From the NCBI GenBank assembly GCA_035764655.1, contig DASTYU010000043.1:23216-87215 (forward strand): a DNA stretch of 64,000 nt. The letters run 5' to 3'. This DNA comes from DASTYU01 sp035764655 (GTDB lineage Bacteria > Chloroflexota > Limnocylindria > Limnocylindrales > CSP1-4). A program made the translations under genes and the position numbers. The notes under the pieces were generated by a model. That model saw nothing but the letters and a program-made list of their open reading frames with translations, had not been told where the DNA came from and made no database searches. Each line of letters begins with the position of its first letter. Positions within the stretch are counted from its first letter, which is position 1. Of this stretch, positions 42,280-50,945 are shown one piece after another.

Positions 42280-42353
42280 GTTCGGTATGGAGCATGCCGT
42301 GCCGGGCCGCGCGCGTCCATGGCCGGCGGCGGTACTCCTCGCGCCTGCCGGGT

Positions 42354-42367
42354 GGTACTTCCGTACT
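42354..42367. promoter_or_regulatory. GTAC-type dyad before the membrane GGDEF gene
   Basis: GGTACTTCCGTACT, a near-palindrome, is 75-88 bp upstream of the GTG at 42279 and overlaps the stop of the preceding gene. A 12-of-14 match lies upstream of the other GGDEF gene (44671-44684). An extra GGTACT half-site is at 42331-42336. Confidence 0.45.
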
Positions 42368-44609
42368 AGGCGGCGGATTCGGCCGCGACCGCGGCGTCGT
42401 GACCACCGTCGTGCTTGACCGTGTACAGCGCCTTGTCGGCGGCAGCGATGAGTTCCGTGGGCGTGCGACCGTGCTGCGGGTACGTCGCGACGCCGATGGA
42501 TGCGCTGATCGGAACCGGCCCGCGCTGCTCGCCGACGAATGCCCTGGAGCGGAACGCCTCGAGGATCCGCTCGGCTGCCCGGGCGGCCTCGTCGTGGTCG
42601 GTCTCCGGAAGGATGATCGCGAACTCGTCGCCGCCGTAGCGCGCCGGGATGTCCGACCCGCGCAAGGTGGACCGGATCAGCTCGGCCGTCCACGTGAGCA
42701 CCCGGTCGCCGAACAGGTGGCCGAACGTGTCGTTGACGAGCTTGAAGTCGTCCAGGTCGAGCATGAGCATGCTCAGCGGCCTGCGGTTCCGCTGTGCCCG
42801 GATGACCTCCTCGCCGAGGCGCTCGTGCACGAACCGGTGGTTGTAGAAGCCGGTCAGCGGGTCATGGTCGGCGAGGTTGCGGGCGTCCTCGTAGAGCCGC
42901 GCGTTCTCCAGCGCCATGGCCGCCTCGTTGGCCATCGTCCGCGCCAGCTGCAGGCGCTGATCGGTGAGTTGGACGGGCGTGGTCGCGAATAGCTCGACCA
43001 GCCCGATGGACTGGTCCTTCGCGACGAGCGGCAGCATGAGCAGGCCGCGCTTGCCGTCGCGGCGGAGCAGCGCCACCTCGCCGGGATCCGCCGTCGGATC
43101 CTCTGCGTCGATGATCGCGACTTCCTGCCGTTCGAGGACGCGCACCGTCTCGGGATAGCCCGACACCTCGAAGAACGGTTCGAGCGTCTCGATCGCGGAC
43201 TCGGGGTAATAGCCGAGCGACACGACGCGACCCCGTGCCCGATCCCAGTAGCTGATCGCGCACTCTTCGAAGCCCAGCGCGTCGGCGACGTGACGGGCGA
43301 TGAGGTTCGCGACCTGGCGCGGGTCGAGGCTGCCCGACAGCTGGCTGCTCATGTCGAGCAGCCGGCGGAGCTCGCCGGCGAGGTCCTGCGATCGGGCGAG
43401 CAGTCGCGCCGACTCGAGCGCGGTCGCCGCCTGATCGGCCAGGATCGACAGCAGCCGCTGGTCCTCCGGGCCAAACTGGCCCAGCCCGAGTTTCGACAGC
43501 GTGATCACGCCGACGATCGTCCGGTCGTAGCGCATCGGGACGACGAGCATCGATTCATCGACGTCGTCGGTCCCGGCGATCGACACGCCGCGCGGGTCGG
43601 CGTTCGCGTCGTTCACGAGGAGCGGCTCGCCGTGAAGCGCGACCCAACCCGTGAAACCCTCGCCCATCTTGCAGCGCAGGAGCTCGAAGTCCACATCGTC
43701 ATAGGTCCCGACCACGCCCTCGAAGGCGATGGGGACAACGTCACCGAGGGGCTCGACCAGGTACACGCGGGCGTTGTGGTAATCGATGATGCTGCGGGTC
43801 TCCTCGACGATCGCCCGCCCCACCTGTTCGACCGTGTTCTCGCGGTTCATCCGCGCCGAGGCGGCCTGGAGGACGGCCAGCTGGGCGGCCCGTGCCTCGG
43901 TCTGCTCGAAGAGCTCGGCGTTGACGAGGGCGATGGACGCGTGCGTGGCGACGGTCGTGATGAACGTGATGTCGCTCTCGCTCCACTCGCGCGGTTCGAT
44001 GGTGACCGCGGCAAGGGCGCCGATCACGCGGTCGTGGCGGATGAGCGGGGCGATGATGTCGCCGGCGAAGTCGAGGATCCCCGCGTAGCGCCCGTAGGTG
44101 TCCTCGCGGCGCGTCTCGCGAGCGTCGCGCAACGCGACCGGACGGCTCGTCCGCAGGACTTCGCCGAACCAGCCCTCGTCGCGCCGGAACACGGGGAGGC
44201 GCGGGGCGAGCTCGCTGTCGATGCCCGCGTAGGCCCGCACCGGAAGTTGGTCGCCGTCGAGGATGCGGATGGTGACGTAGTCCGCGCGCAGGGCCGCCCT
44301 GGTCTCCTCGACGATCACGCGCAGGAGCTCGCTGCGGTCATGGGTCGAGGCGAGGCGCTCGGCGATGCCGAGCAGACTCTCGAGGTGACCCGTCGCAGGT
44401 GGCTCCTCCGGGGTCTCGGTGTCGGTCCAGGACGCGCTCGTCACCTCGAACGAGGAGGGCCGTGGCCGTTCGAAGGGCGCCGAGATGTCGGGCTCGGGCG
44501 CACCCGGTCCGAACCAACGCTGAAACAGGGGCGGGCGTCCCGTCTGGTGCGCACCCGAGGACGGTCCGCCGGATCCCGATTCGTCTGGACGGGTCCGGGG
44601 TGAGCTCAC
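42366..44609 (-). CDS. Soluble diguanylate cyclase with three GAF domains
   Basis: 747 aa, no membrane span. Three tandem GAF domains (about 80-240, 255-420, 430-590) precede a GGDEF domain with RYGGDEFAIILPE and an intact RGSD I-site five residues upstream. The first 75 residues are Pro/Ser-rich and disordered. GAF sensors usually bind cNMPs, haem or small ligands; ligand unknown. I start at GTG 44609; in-frame ATGs upstream would add a stretch with no protein character. It probably forms a unit with the membrane GGDEF gene 86 bp downstream. Confidence 0.9.
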   Translation of the reverse strand: MSSPRTRPDESGSGGPSSGAHQTGRPPLFQRWFGPGAPEPDISAPFERPRPSSFEVTSASWTDTETPEEPPATGHLESLLGIAERLASTHDRSELLRVIVEETRAALRADYVTIRILDGDQLPVRAYAGIDSELAPRLPVFRRDEGWFGEVLRTSRPVALRDARETRREDTYGRYAGILDFAGDIIAPLIRHDRVIGALAAVTIEPREWSESDITFITTVATHASIALVNAELFEQTEARAAQLAVLQAASARMNRENTVEQVGRAIVEETRSIIDYHNARVYLVEPLGDVVPIAFEGVVGTYDDVDFELLRCKMGEGFTGWVALHGEPLLVNDANADPRGVSIAGTDDVDESMLVVPMRYDRTIVGVITLSKLGLGQFGPEDQRLLSILADQAATALESARLLARSQDLAGELRRLLDMSSQLSGSLDPRQVANLIARHVADALGFEECAISYWDRARGRVVSLGYYPESAIETLEPFFEVSGYPETVRVLERQEVAIIDAEDPTADPGEVALLRRDGKRGLLMLPLVAKDQSIGLVELFATTPVQLTDQRLQLARTMANEAAMALENARLYEDARNLADHDPLTGFYNHRFVHERLGEEVIRAQRNRRPLSMLMLDLDDFKLVNDTFGHLFGDRVLTWTAELIRSTLRGSDIPARYGGDEFAIILPETDHDEAARAAERILEAFRSRAFVGEQRGPVPISASIGVATYPQHGRTPTELIAAADKALYTVKHDGGHDAAVAAESAA

Positions 44610-44670
44610 GGGCGCATCGTCCCACCGGACCGACCCCACACATGGGGGGTCGTCGGTACTGCCTCGGGGG

Positions 44671-44684
44671 AGTACCTCCGTACT
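44671..44684. promoter_or_regulatory. GTAC-type dyad before the soluble GGDEF gene
   Basis: AGTACCTCCGTACT lies 62-75 bp upstream of the GTG at 44609 and matches the site upstream of the membrane GGDEF gene at 12 of 14 bases. Shared position and sequence suggest one regulator for both cyclase genes. Confidence 0.45.
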
Positions 44685-44779
44685 TCCGTCGCGGCGGAAG
44701 TTGCGATGACAGGCCAGCCCACAATGCAGTTGACCGGTCATGTACCTCACCCATTCGTGCTGCCCGCTGGAACGAGGCG

Positions 44780-44806
44780 ATTAGCGACCTCGACCCGTCC
44801 GCTAAT
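44780..44806. promoter_or_regulatory. Inverted repeat ATTAGCG-N13-CGCTAAT
   Basis: Perfect 7-bp arms, AT-richer than surrounding sequence, in the non-coding gap. The 20-bp centre-to-centre spacing is about two helical turns, as for many dimeric repressors. No role assigned. Confidence 0.4.
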
Positions 44807-44973
44807 GGCCGACTTCACGCCCTGGCATGAATGGCGGCGCTATGGAACATCTCAGGCGGTCCTTCGCATCCGGCCTCGTCCTCGTGGCATGAATGGGCAC
44901 GATTCGCACGGGGCCATGCCGCTCGCCGCCCGCGAGCGTGAGGGCGACGGGATCCTGGGGGCCCTGGCTCGGC

Positions 44974-46377
44974 CTACTCGTCCGCGCCCATCTCCACGTC
45001 GTAGCCGGCGGCCTGCCAGGCCGGCACGCCGTCCGCGACCCACGCCACGTTGTCGAACCCGGCCCCATCCAGCAGCGAGGCAGCCACGGACGAGCGGTAG
45101 CCCGACGCGCACATCACGGCGATCGGCTTGTCGCGCGGCAGCGTGGCCAGCTCCTCGGGGAGGCTGCCGGCGGTCAGGTGGCGCGCGCCCAGCACGTGAC
45201 CCGCGGCGAACTCGCTGGCCTGGCGGACGTCCAGCACGAAGGGTGCCTCCTCCGGATCACCGCCAAGGGCGCCGGCCAGCTCGTCGACCGTCATCGCTCC
45301 GGTGGTCTCGACCGGAAGGCCCGCGCCCACCCACGTGCGGAACCCGCCCGCCAGGTGACCCAGCATCGACTCGTGGCCGATCCGGTACGCCTGCCGAAGC
45401 AGGTAGTCCGCATCGCCGGGGTCTTCGAGGATGAGGATCGTCGGTCGGTCCGCGTCCACGACCCAGCCCAGCCACGTCCCGAACGAGGACCCGACGGGGA
45501 TCGACACCGACCCGGGCACATGCCCCGACGTCCACGACGTCGGCGGTCGTGCGTCGACGATCAATGCGCCCAGGTCCATCTCCGCCCGGACCTGCTCGAG
45601 CGCCATCGGCTGTGACGCCGGGATGACCGGGCCGAGCAACCGCGGGCCTGCCTGGTTCGTCGGCCGCATCCGGGCGAAGTAGCGCGGGAACGTCGGCTGG
45701 CCGGAGAGCAGCGCCTGCGCGAACGTCTCGACGTCCATCGGGGCGAGCAGCGCGTTGTGCCGCCGCTCGAAGCCGATCGCCGAGAACGGCGTCGACGCGA
45801 TCCCGGTCGAGCACAGCGAGCCGGCGCCGTGGGTCGGGTACACGCCCACGAAGTCCTCGTGGGGCAGCAGCACCTCGTGGAGCGATCGGTGCATGTCGCG
45901 GGCATACGGCAGCGCGTGCTCGGCGCCGAGCAGGTCCGTCCGGCCCACCGCGCCCACGAGCAGCGAGCCGCCGGTCATGAGCAGCACCGGCTCGTCCGCC
46001 CGGCTCGTGTCGGCCACCGCGTAGCTGACGTGCTCGGGCGTGTGGCCGGGCGTCTCGAGCGCGGTGAAGCGCAACGCGCCCACGTCGAACGTCTCGCCGT
46101 GACGCACCGGCCGGTGTTCGTACTGGAGCTGCGCGCCGGCGCCGATCCGGTGCGTCGCGCCCGTCAGTGCGGCGAGCTCGCGCCCGCCCGACACGTAGTC
46201 GTTGTGGAGATGGGTCTCGAGGACCTCGGTGATCCGCAGATCGCGCTCGCGCGCCGCGTCGACGTAGACGTCGACATCGCGCCGTGGATCGACCACGGCG
46301 GCGACGCCCGCCTCGTCATCGACGAGGAGCGTCGACAGGTGTCCCAGTCCCTCGATGACGTACTGCTCGATGCGCAT
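44974..46377 (-). CDS. Metallo-beta-lactamase fold hydrolase with two rhodanese domains
   Basis: 467 aa; persulfide dioxygenase/sulfurtransferase-type protein of sulfide and persulfide handling. The MBL domain (1-250) has the metal motif ETHLHNDYVSG, where the usual final His of HxHxDH is Tyr, TPGHTPEHVS and YPTHGAG. The first rhodanese domain (about 255-345) has ILILEDPGDAD where a catalytic Cys loop is expected and is probably inactive; the second (about 370-465) has the active loop MCASGYRSS with its Cys. TAGGCT ends 6 nt before the ATG, so it has its own leaderless promoter although fabG ends only 34 bp upstream. Confidence 0.88.
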   Translation of the reverse strand: MRIEQYVIEGLGHLSTLLVDDEAGVAAVVDPRRDVDVYVDAARERDLRITEVLETHLHNDYVSGGRELAALTGATHRIGAGAQLQYEHRPVRHGETFDVGALRFTALETPGHTPEHVSYAVADTSRADEPVLLMTGGSLLVGAVGRTDLLGAEHALPYARDMHRSLHEVLLPHEDFVGVYPTHGAGSLCSTGIASTPFSAIGFERRHNALLAPMDVETFAQALLSGQPTFPRYFARMRPTNQAGPRLLGPVIPASQPMALEQVRAEMDLGALIVDARPPTSWTSGHVPGSVSIPVGSSFGTWLGWVVDADRPTILILEDPGDADYLLRQAYRIGHESMLGHLAGGFRTWVGAGLPVETTGAMTVDELAGALGGDPEEAPFVLDVRQASEFAAGHVLGARHLTAGSLPEELATLPRDKPIAVMCASGYRSSVAASLLDGAGFDNVAWVADGVPAWQAAGYDVEMGADE

Positions 46378-46383
46378 CGTCCG

Positions 46384-46389
46384 AGCCTA
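46384..46389 (-). promoter_or_regulatory. TAGGCT -10 element for the MBL-rhodanese gene (leaderless)
   Basis: TAGGCT ends 6 nt before the ATG at 46377; no ribosome-binding site or -35. Confidence 0.5.
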
Positions 46390-46411
46390 CACCGCGACGG
46401 CCGACGAGGGC

Positions 46412-47161
46412 CTACATCATCACGAGCCCGCCATCGACCGCCAGGACCTGGCCCGTGATGTACGAGGCCTCGTCGCTGGCGAGGAACGCGACGGCGGCCG
46501 CGATCTCCTCCGTGGTGCCGAAACGGCCGAGCGGCGTGCGATCGATCAGCTGCGCCTTGAGCTCCTCGGGCAGGCTCTCGGTCAGCTCGGTCAGGACGAA
46601 CCCCGGGGCCACCGCATTCACCGTGATCCCGCGCGAGGCCAGCTCGCGAGCGGTGGCCTTGGTCAGCCCGATCAGCCCGGCCTTCGCCGACGAGTAGTTG
46701 GCCTGGCCCATCTGGCCGGCCTGGCCCGAGACGGACGTGATGTTGACGATCCGCCCCGCGCGCGCCTTGAGCATGGGGCGAGTGACCGCCTTGGTCGTCC
46801 AGAACGCCCCGAACAGGTTCGTTTCGAGGACGTCCCGCCAGTTCTCCTCGCTCATCCGCATGATCAGGTCGTCGCGGGTGATGCCGGCATTGTTCACGAG
46901 GATGTCGACCTTGCCGAACGCCTCGAGCGCTGCCTTGACCACCGCGTCCGCCGACTCCGGGTCGCGCACGTCGCCCTGGATCGCGACCGCCCGGCGGCCC
47001 AGCGCCTCGAGGTCGGCCACGGTAGCCTTCGCCGCGTCAGCGTTGCCGCGATAGCTGAAGGCGACGTCCGCGCCCTGGCCCGCCAGGCGCAGGGCAATGG
47101 CGCGGCCGATCCCGCGCGAACCTCCGGTGATCAGGGCGACCTTCCCCGCGAGATCGATCAT
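46412..47161 (-). CDS. fabG: 3-oxoacyl-ACP reductase
   Basis: 249 aa SDR enzyme that reduces 3-oxoacyl-ACP with NADPH in fatty acid elongation. TGGSRGIGRA (12-21) binds NADP, NNAGITRDDLIMRM is the Asn catalytic segment, and SGQAGQMGQANYSSAKAGLI carries Tyr and Lys of the catalytic tetrad. IDRTPLGRFGTTEEIA and DGGLVMM at the C-terminus are FabG hallmarks. GGGAGG is 8 nt before the ATG. It is the last gene of the fatty-acid cluster, 13 nt after fabH. Confidence 0.94.
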   Translation of the reverse strand: MIDLAGKVALITGGSRGIGRAIALRLAGQGADVAFSYRGNADAAKATVADLEALGRRAVAIQGDVRDPESADAVVKAALEAFGKVDILVNNAGITRDDLIMRMSEENWRDVLETNLFGAFWTTKAVTRPMLKARAGRIVNITSVSGQAGQMGQANYSSAKAGLIGLTKATARELASRGITVNAVAPGFVLTELTESLPEELKAQLIDRTPLGRFGTTEEIAAAVAFLASDEASYITGQVLAVDGGLVMM

Positions 47162-47174
47162 GTGGGCTCCTCCC

Positions 47175-48368
47175 TCAGCTGCCGACGGGCTGGCGTGCGT
47201 CCTCGGGTTCGCCCGGCACGACGTCGTCGAGCGGGACGTCGACCGGGCCGGGCCGGTTCATCAGCTCGGCAAGGGCGGGCGGGATCGGGTCGACCGAGTC
47301 CCAGTCGACCGGCAGGCGGACGTGGACATCGCTCGGATCGACAGCCGCCTCCCCGATCGCCCCGCGGGCCGGGTCGGCCGTCCACTGGAGGGTCACGGCG
47401 CCGCTCGTGAACCCGGCACCGAATGCCACGATCGTGACGTGGTCCCCGACCTGCACACGGCCCTCGTTGACGGCCTCGGCGAGGGCGATCGGCACCGACG
47501 CCGCCGACGTGTTGCCGTACCTGTCGAGGTTGATGTACATGCGGTCCATCGGCAGGCTGAGGCCCTTGGCGACCGCTTCGATGATCCGGATGTTGGCCTG
47601 GTGCGGAATGAACAGGTCGATGTCGGACGGCTGCAGGCCGGACCGCCGGATCGATTCGAGGGCCGTGGTCGCCATCGTCTTCGTCGCGAAGCGGTAGGTC
47701 GCGTTGCCCTCCATCCGGACGAAGTGCTCGCCGCGCCCAATCGTTCCGGCCGAGGGCGGCGCCTTCGACCCGCCGGCCGGCAACCAGATCATGTAGGCAC
47801 CCTGCGGGTCGGTCGTCATCTCGATCCCGAGCGAGCCGCCCGGCTCCTCGCTCGCCGAGACAACGACGGCTCCCGCACCATCGCCGAACAGGATGCAGGT
47901 GCTCCGGTCGGTGTAGTCCAGGAACCGCGTCAGGAGCTCGGCCCCGATCACCACCACGTGCCTGGCGAGCCCGCTGGTGATGTACGCCTGGGCGGTCGCG
48001 AACGCATAGACGAACCCGGAGCACGCAGCCATCACGTCGAACGCCGACGCGCGCGTGTTGCCGATCGCCTCCTTGACCAGGGCCGCGGTGGACGGCATCC
48101 AGTAATCGGGCGTCAGCGTCGCAAGCAGGATCAGGTCGACGTCGTCCGGCTCGAGGCCGGCGGTGCGAATCGCCCGGAGTGCCGCCACGGCGCCCATCGA
48201 CGCGGTGGTCTCGTGGGCGGCCGCCACGCGTCGCTCGCGGATGCCGGTGCGCGTGCGGATCCATTCGTCGTTCGTGTCGACCATCCGCTCGAGGTCGGCG
48301 TTGGTCAGGACCTGGGCCGGCGCATAGCGTCCCCAGCCGGTCACGTGGGCGTAGCGGGGGGCGGTCAC
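47175..48368 (-). CDS. fabH: 3-oxoacyl-ACP synthase III with C-terminal extension
   Basis: 397 aa; condenses acetyl- or acyl-CoA with malonyl-ACP to begin fatty acid synthesis. Cys116 in AACSGFV, His in IPHQANIRII and Asn in YGNTSAASVP form the catalytic triad. After the normal end (about residue 328, AVTLQW) an extra tail of about 68 residues, Pro/Asp-rich, is present and not found in typical 320-aa FabH. The GTG start overlaps the accB stop (GTGA). Confidence 0.93.
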   Translation of the reverse strand: MTAPRYAHVTGWGRYAPAQVLTNADLERMVDTNDEWIRTRTGIRERRVAAAHETTASMGAVAALRAIRTAGLEPDDVDLILLATLTPDYWMPSTAALVKEAIGNTRASAFDVMAACSGFVYAFATAQAYITSGLARHVVVIGAELLTRFLDYTDRSTCILFGDGAGAVVVSASEEPGGSLGIEMTTDPQGAYMIWLPAGGSKAPPSAGTIGRGEHFVRMEGNATYRFATKTMATTALESIRRSGLQPSDIDLFIPHQANIRIIEAVAKGLSLPMDRMYINLDRYGNTSAASVPIALAEAVNEGRVQVGDHVTIVAFGAGFTSGAVTLQWTADPARGAIGEAAVDPSDVHVRLPVDWDSVDPIPPALAELMNRPGPVDVPLDDVVPGEPEDARQPVGS

Positions 48369-48943
48369 AGCGGCTCCACCTCGATCAATGGTTGCCTGGC
48401 CTTGACGAGCGCGCCGCTCTCGGCGACGACCTTGACGACGCGGCCCGCGAGATCGGACTTGATCTCGTTGAACAGCTTCATGGCCTCGATCAGGCCGATG
48501 ACCTGCCCCACCGCGACCTCGCCGCCCACCTGCACGTACGGTGCCGAACCCGGAGCCGGCGACGCGTAGAAGATGCCCGTCAGCGGTGCGGTGATCGCCG
48601 GGCGGGCAACCGGCGGGGGTGCCTGCGCGGTCGCCGCCGGCGCGAGGGCTTCGGGGGCCGCCGTGGCCGTGCCCGCGGCTGCGGCCGAAGCCGCGATGGC
48701 GATCGGCTTGCGCAGCACGAGTCCCGTGCCGCCCGCCTCGACCTCCAGCTCGGTCAGATCCGATCGGTCGAGCAGACCCGCGAGCCGGTCGATGAGTGCC
48801 AGCAGGTCGGCCTCGGCAACCGGTTCGGACAGCTCGCCGGCGGACTCGGGAGCCTCGAGCTCGATCTCCACCTCGGCTCCGGCCCCGGCGACCTCGCTCG
48901 CCTCGCCGTCTCGCGCGGGATCAGGAAGGATGTACTCGGTCAC
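48365..48943 (-). CDS. accB: Biotin carboxyl carrier protein of acetyl-CoA carboxylase
   Basis: 192 aa. N-terminal acidic helix region, an Ala/Pro-rich swinging linker (about 95-115) and a C-terminal biotinyl domain with IEAMKLFNEI; Lys156 is the biotinylation site. It supplies the carrier for AccC and AccDA; BirA is encoded at 56630-57445. The GTG start overlaps the fabF stop (GTGA). A second, lysine-less homologue lies at 52926-53549. Confidence 0.94.
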   Translation of the reverse strand: MTEYILPDPARDGEASEVAGAGAEVEIELEAPESAGELSEPVAEADLLALIDRLAGLLDRSDLTELEVEAGGTGLVLRKPIAIAASAAAAGTATAAPEALAPAATAQAPPPVARPAITAPLTGIFYASPAPGSAPYVQVGGEVAVGQVIGLIEAMKLFNEIKSDLAGRVVKVVAESGALVKARQPLIEVEPL

Positions 48944-50199
48944 GCGTCCCACCGCCGGAAAACGATCGCCGTGTTCTGGCCACCGAACCCGAACGAGTTG
49001 CTGATCGCGGTGCTGACGTCGCGGCGCGCCGCCATGTTGGGCGTCAGGTCGAGTCCTTCGGCCGCGTCGTCCGGATCGTCCAGGTTGATCGTCGGCGGGA
49101 TGCACCCGTCGCGCATGGTCATGACGGTGACGATCGCCTCGATCGCCCCGGCGGCGCCCAGCGTGTGCCCGATCATCGACTTGTTGGCGGTGACCGGGAC
49201 CTCCCCGGCGCGCTCGCCGAAGATCGCGCGGATCGCCTGCAGCTCCGCCTTGTCGCCCTCCGGGGTCGACGTCGCGTGGGCGTTGACGTGGTCGATCTGG
49301 TCAGGCGTCATGCCCGCCTTCTCCAGCGCACGACGGGCGGCCCGAACGGCGCCGATACCGCCGGGGGCAGGCAGCGTGATGTGCGATGCGTCGGCCGTCG
49401 CGCCGTAGCCGCAGACCTCCGCGAAGATCGTCGCCCCGCGAGCCTCGGCATGCTCGAGCGCCTCGAGCACCACCACCCCGCAGCCCTCGCCGATCACGAA
49501 CCCGTCGCGGCCCTTGTCGAACGGCCGCGAGGCACCTTCGGGATCGTCGTTGCGCGTTGAGAGCGCACGCATGGACGCAAACCCGCCGACCATCGGCTCG
49601 TAGATCCCGGCCTCCGTGCCGCCGGCGATCATGACGTCCGCGTCGCCGCGGATGATCGTCTCGGTGGCTTCGCCGATCGCGTGCCCGCCGGTCGCGCAGG
49701 CCGACACCGTCGTGAAGTTCGGGCCGGTCATGCCGAAGTTGATCGCGACCTGGCCCGCACCGACGTTCGGGATCCCCATCGGCACCAGGAACGGGCTGAT
49801 CCGGTCGGGGCCGCGCAAGGCGTTGATGGTGATGCCGTCCACGAGCGTGCCGACGCCGCCGAGTCCCGTTCCGAGGATGACGCCCGTTCGCTCGGCCTCG
49901 TCCCCCTCGAGCCGCGCCGGCAGCCCGGCCTGGTCCATCGCCTGCCGTGAAGCAACGAGGCCGAACGCGATGTAGCGGTCGGTTCGCCGCAGCTCCTTGC
50001 GGTCGAGCACGTTGCTCGCATCAAAGTCGCGCACCTCCCCGGCGATTTTCGAGTCGACGCGGGACGGATCGAACGCCTCGATCCGGCGGATCCCGGAGCG
50101 ACCCTCCAGCATCGCGGCCCAGTTCGACTCGAGGTCGTTGCCGAGTGCCGTGATGAGGCCCATGCCGGTGATCACGACCCGACGACGATCGGCCGCCAT
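48940..50199 (-). CDS. fabF: 3-oxoacyl-ACP synthase II
   Basis: 419 aa elongating condensing enzyme. VITGMGLITALGND at the N-terminus, nucleophile Cys168 in VSACATGG, His in NAHATSTPEGD and His in NKSMIGHTLGAAG; NSFGFGGQN at the end. The ATG at 50199 shares one base with the stop of the metallophosphoesterase gene (TGATG). Full length and standard. Confidence 0.95.
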   Translation of the reverse strand: MAADRRRVVITGMGLITALGNDLESNWAAMLEGRSGIRRIEAFDPSRVDSKIAGEVRDFDASNVLDRKELRRTDRYIAFGLVASRQAMDQAGLPARLEGDEAERTGVILGTGLGGVGTLVDGITINALRGPDRISPFLVPMGIPNVGAGQVAINFGMTGPNFTTVSACATGGHAIGEATETIIRGDADVMIAGGTEAGIYEPMVGGFASMRALSTRNDDPEGASRPFDKGRDGFVIGEGCGVVVLEALEHAEARGATIFAEVCGYGATADASHITLPAPGGIGAVRAARRALEKAGMTPDQIDHVNAHATSTPEGDKAELQAIRAIFGERAGEVPVTANKSMIGHTLGAAGAIEAIVTVMTMRDGCIPPTINLDDPDDAAEGLDLTPNMAARRDVSTAISNSFGFGGQNTAIVFRRWDA

Positions 50200-50945
50200 C
50201 AGCGCACCAGCTTTCCGGTCCGCACGGTGGCCGCGCGGTACACGTCGCCGGGCAAGCCGCGCGCCGAGATCGCATTGGCGACACCGAGGGCGTCGAACTC
50301 TTCGCGCCGGATCTCGGTCGTCACCTCGCCGCCCGCGAGGTCGATGAGCGCCCACGACGCGGTCGGATCGCCGTCGAAGATGTAGCCGGCCGACCCGTCG
50401 TTGACGATGAGCTTCCAGCCGAGATCGCGGACGTCCGGAAGATGGGTGTGGCCGCACACGATCACCCGCGCATCGGTGCGCGCCACGCGCTCGATCACGA
50501 CCGTCGGGTCGAGCGACTGATCGAACCCGGCGGTCTGCGAGCCGGGCGATGCGTGACACGCCAGCACCAGCGTGTCGTCATCGGTGCGGATGCGCCGCTC
50601 GGCAGGCAGGCGGCGCAGCCAGTCGACCCGTTCGGGGCCGAGCGCCTCGTGCGCCCACTCGGCCGCGGCCACCATCGCGTCGGGGATCCCATCGGTGAAC
50701 TGCGGGAAGGCGGCGGCGTAGTCGAAATCGGCCACGGCGATATCGGTGTTGCCCTGGACGATGAGCGCACCCGTCGACTCGAGCTCACGCAGCGCGTCGA
50801 CCGCTTCGGCGGGGTTCGGGCCGTTGATCGCATGGTCACCGGCGACGATGACGACATCGGGCGACGATTTGGCCACCGCCGCCCGCACGGCCTCGAGCGC
50901 GGACAGGTTGCCGTGGACATCGCTGAACGCGGCGATGCGCGTCAT
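50199..50945 (-). CDS. Metallophosphoesterase, calcineurin-like
   Basis: 248 aa. The five phosphoesterase motifs are seen: FSDVHGN, AGDHAINGP, QGNTD, ACHASPG and CGHTHLP, so both metals should bind. Similar to YfcE/phosphodiesterase-type predicted hydrolases; substrate unknown. Its position between fabZ and fabF, with ATGA and TGATG overlaps on both sides, implies co-expression with fatty acid synthesis, for instance trimming a phosphopantetheine- or nucleotide-derived by-product; this is a guess. Confidence 0.83.
   Translation of the reverse strand: MTRIAAFSDVHGNLSALEAVRAAVAKSSPDVVIVAGDHAINGPNPAEAVDALRELESTGALIVQGNTDIAVADFDYAAAFPQFTDGIPDAMVAAAEWAHEALGPERVDWLRRLPAERRIRTDDDTLVLACHASPGSQTAGFDQSLDPTVVIERVARTDARVIVCGHTHLPDVRDLGWKLIVNDGSAGYIFDGDPTASWALIDLAGGEVTTEIRREEFDALGVANAISARGLPGDVYRAATVRTGKLVR

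Larger units (their letters stand above)
44610..44973. other. 364-bp gap between MBL-rhodanese and GGDEF genes
   Basis: No credible gene. It holds the GTAC dyad at 44671-44684 with another GGTACT half-site at 44655-44660, a 7-bp inverted repeat ATTAGCG/CGCTAAT (44780-44806) and a 12-bp direct repeat TGGCATGAATGG at 44823-44834 and 44885-44896. Confidence 0.6.
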
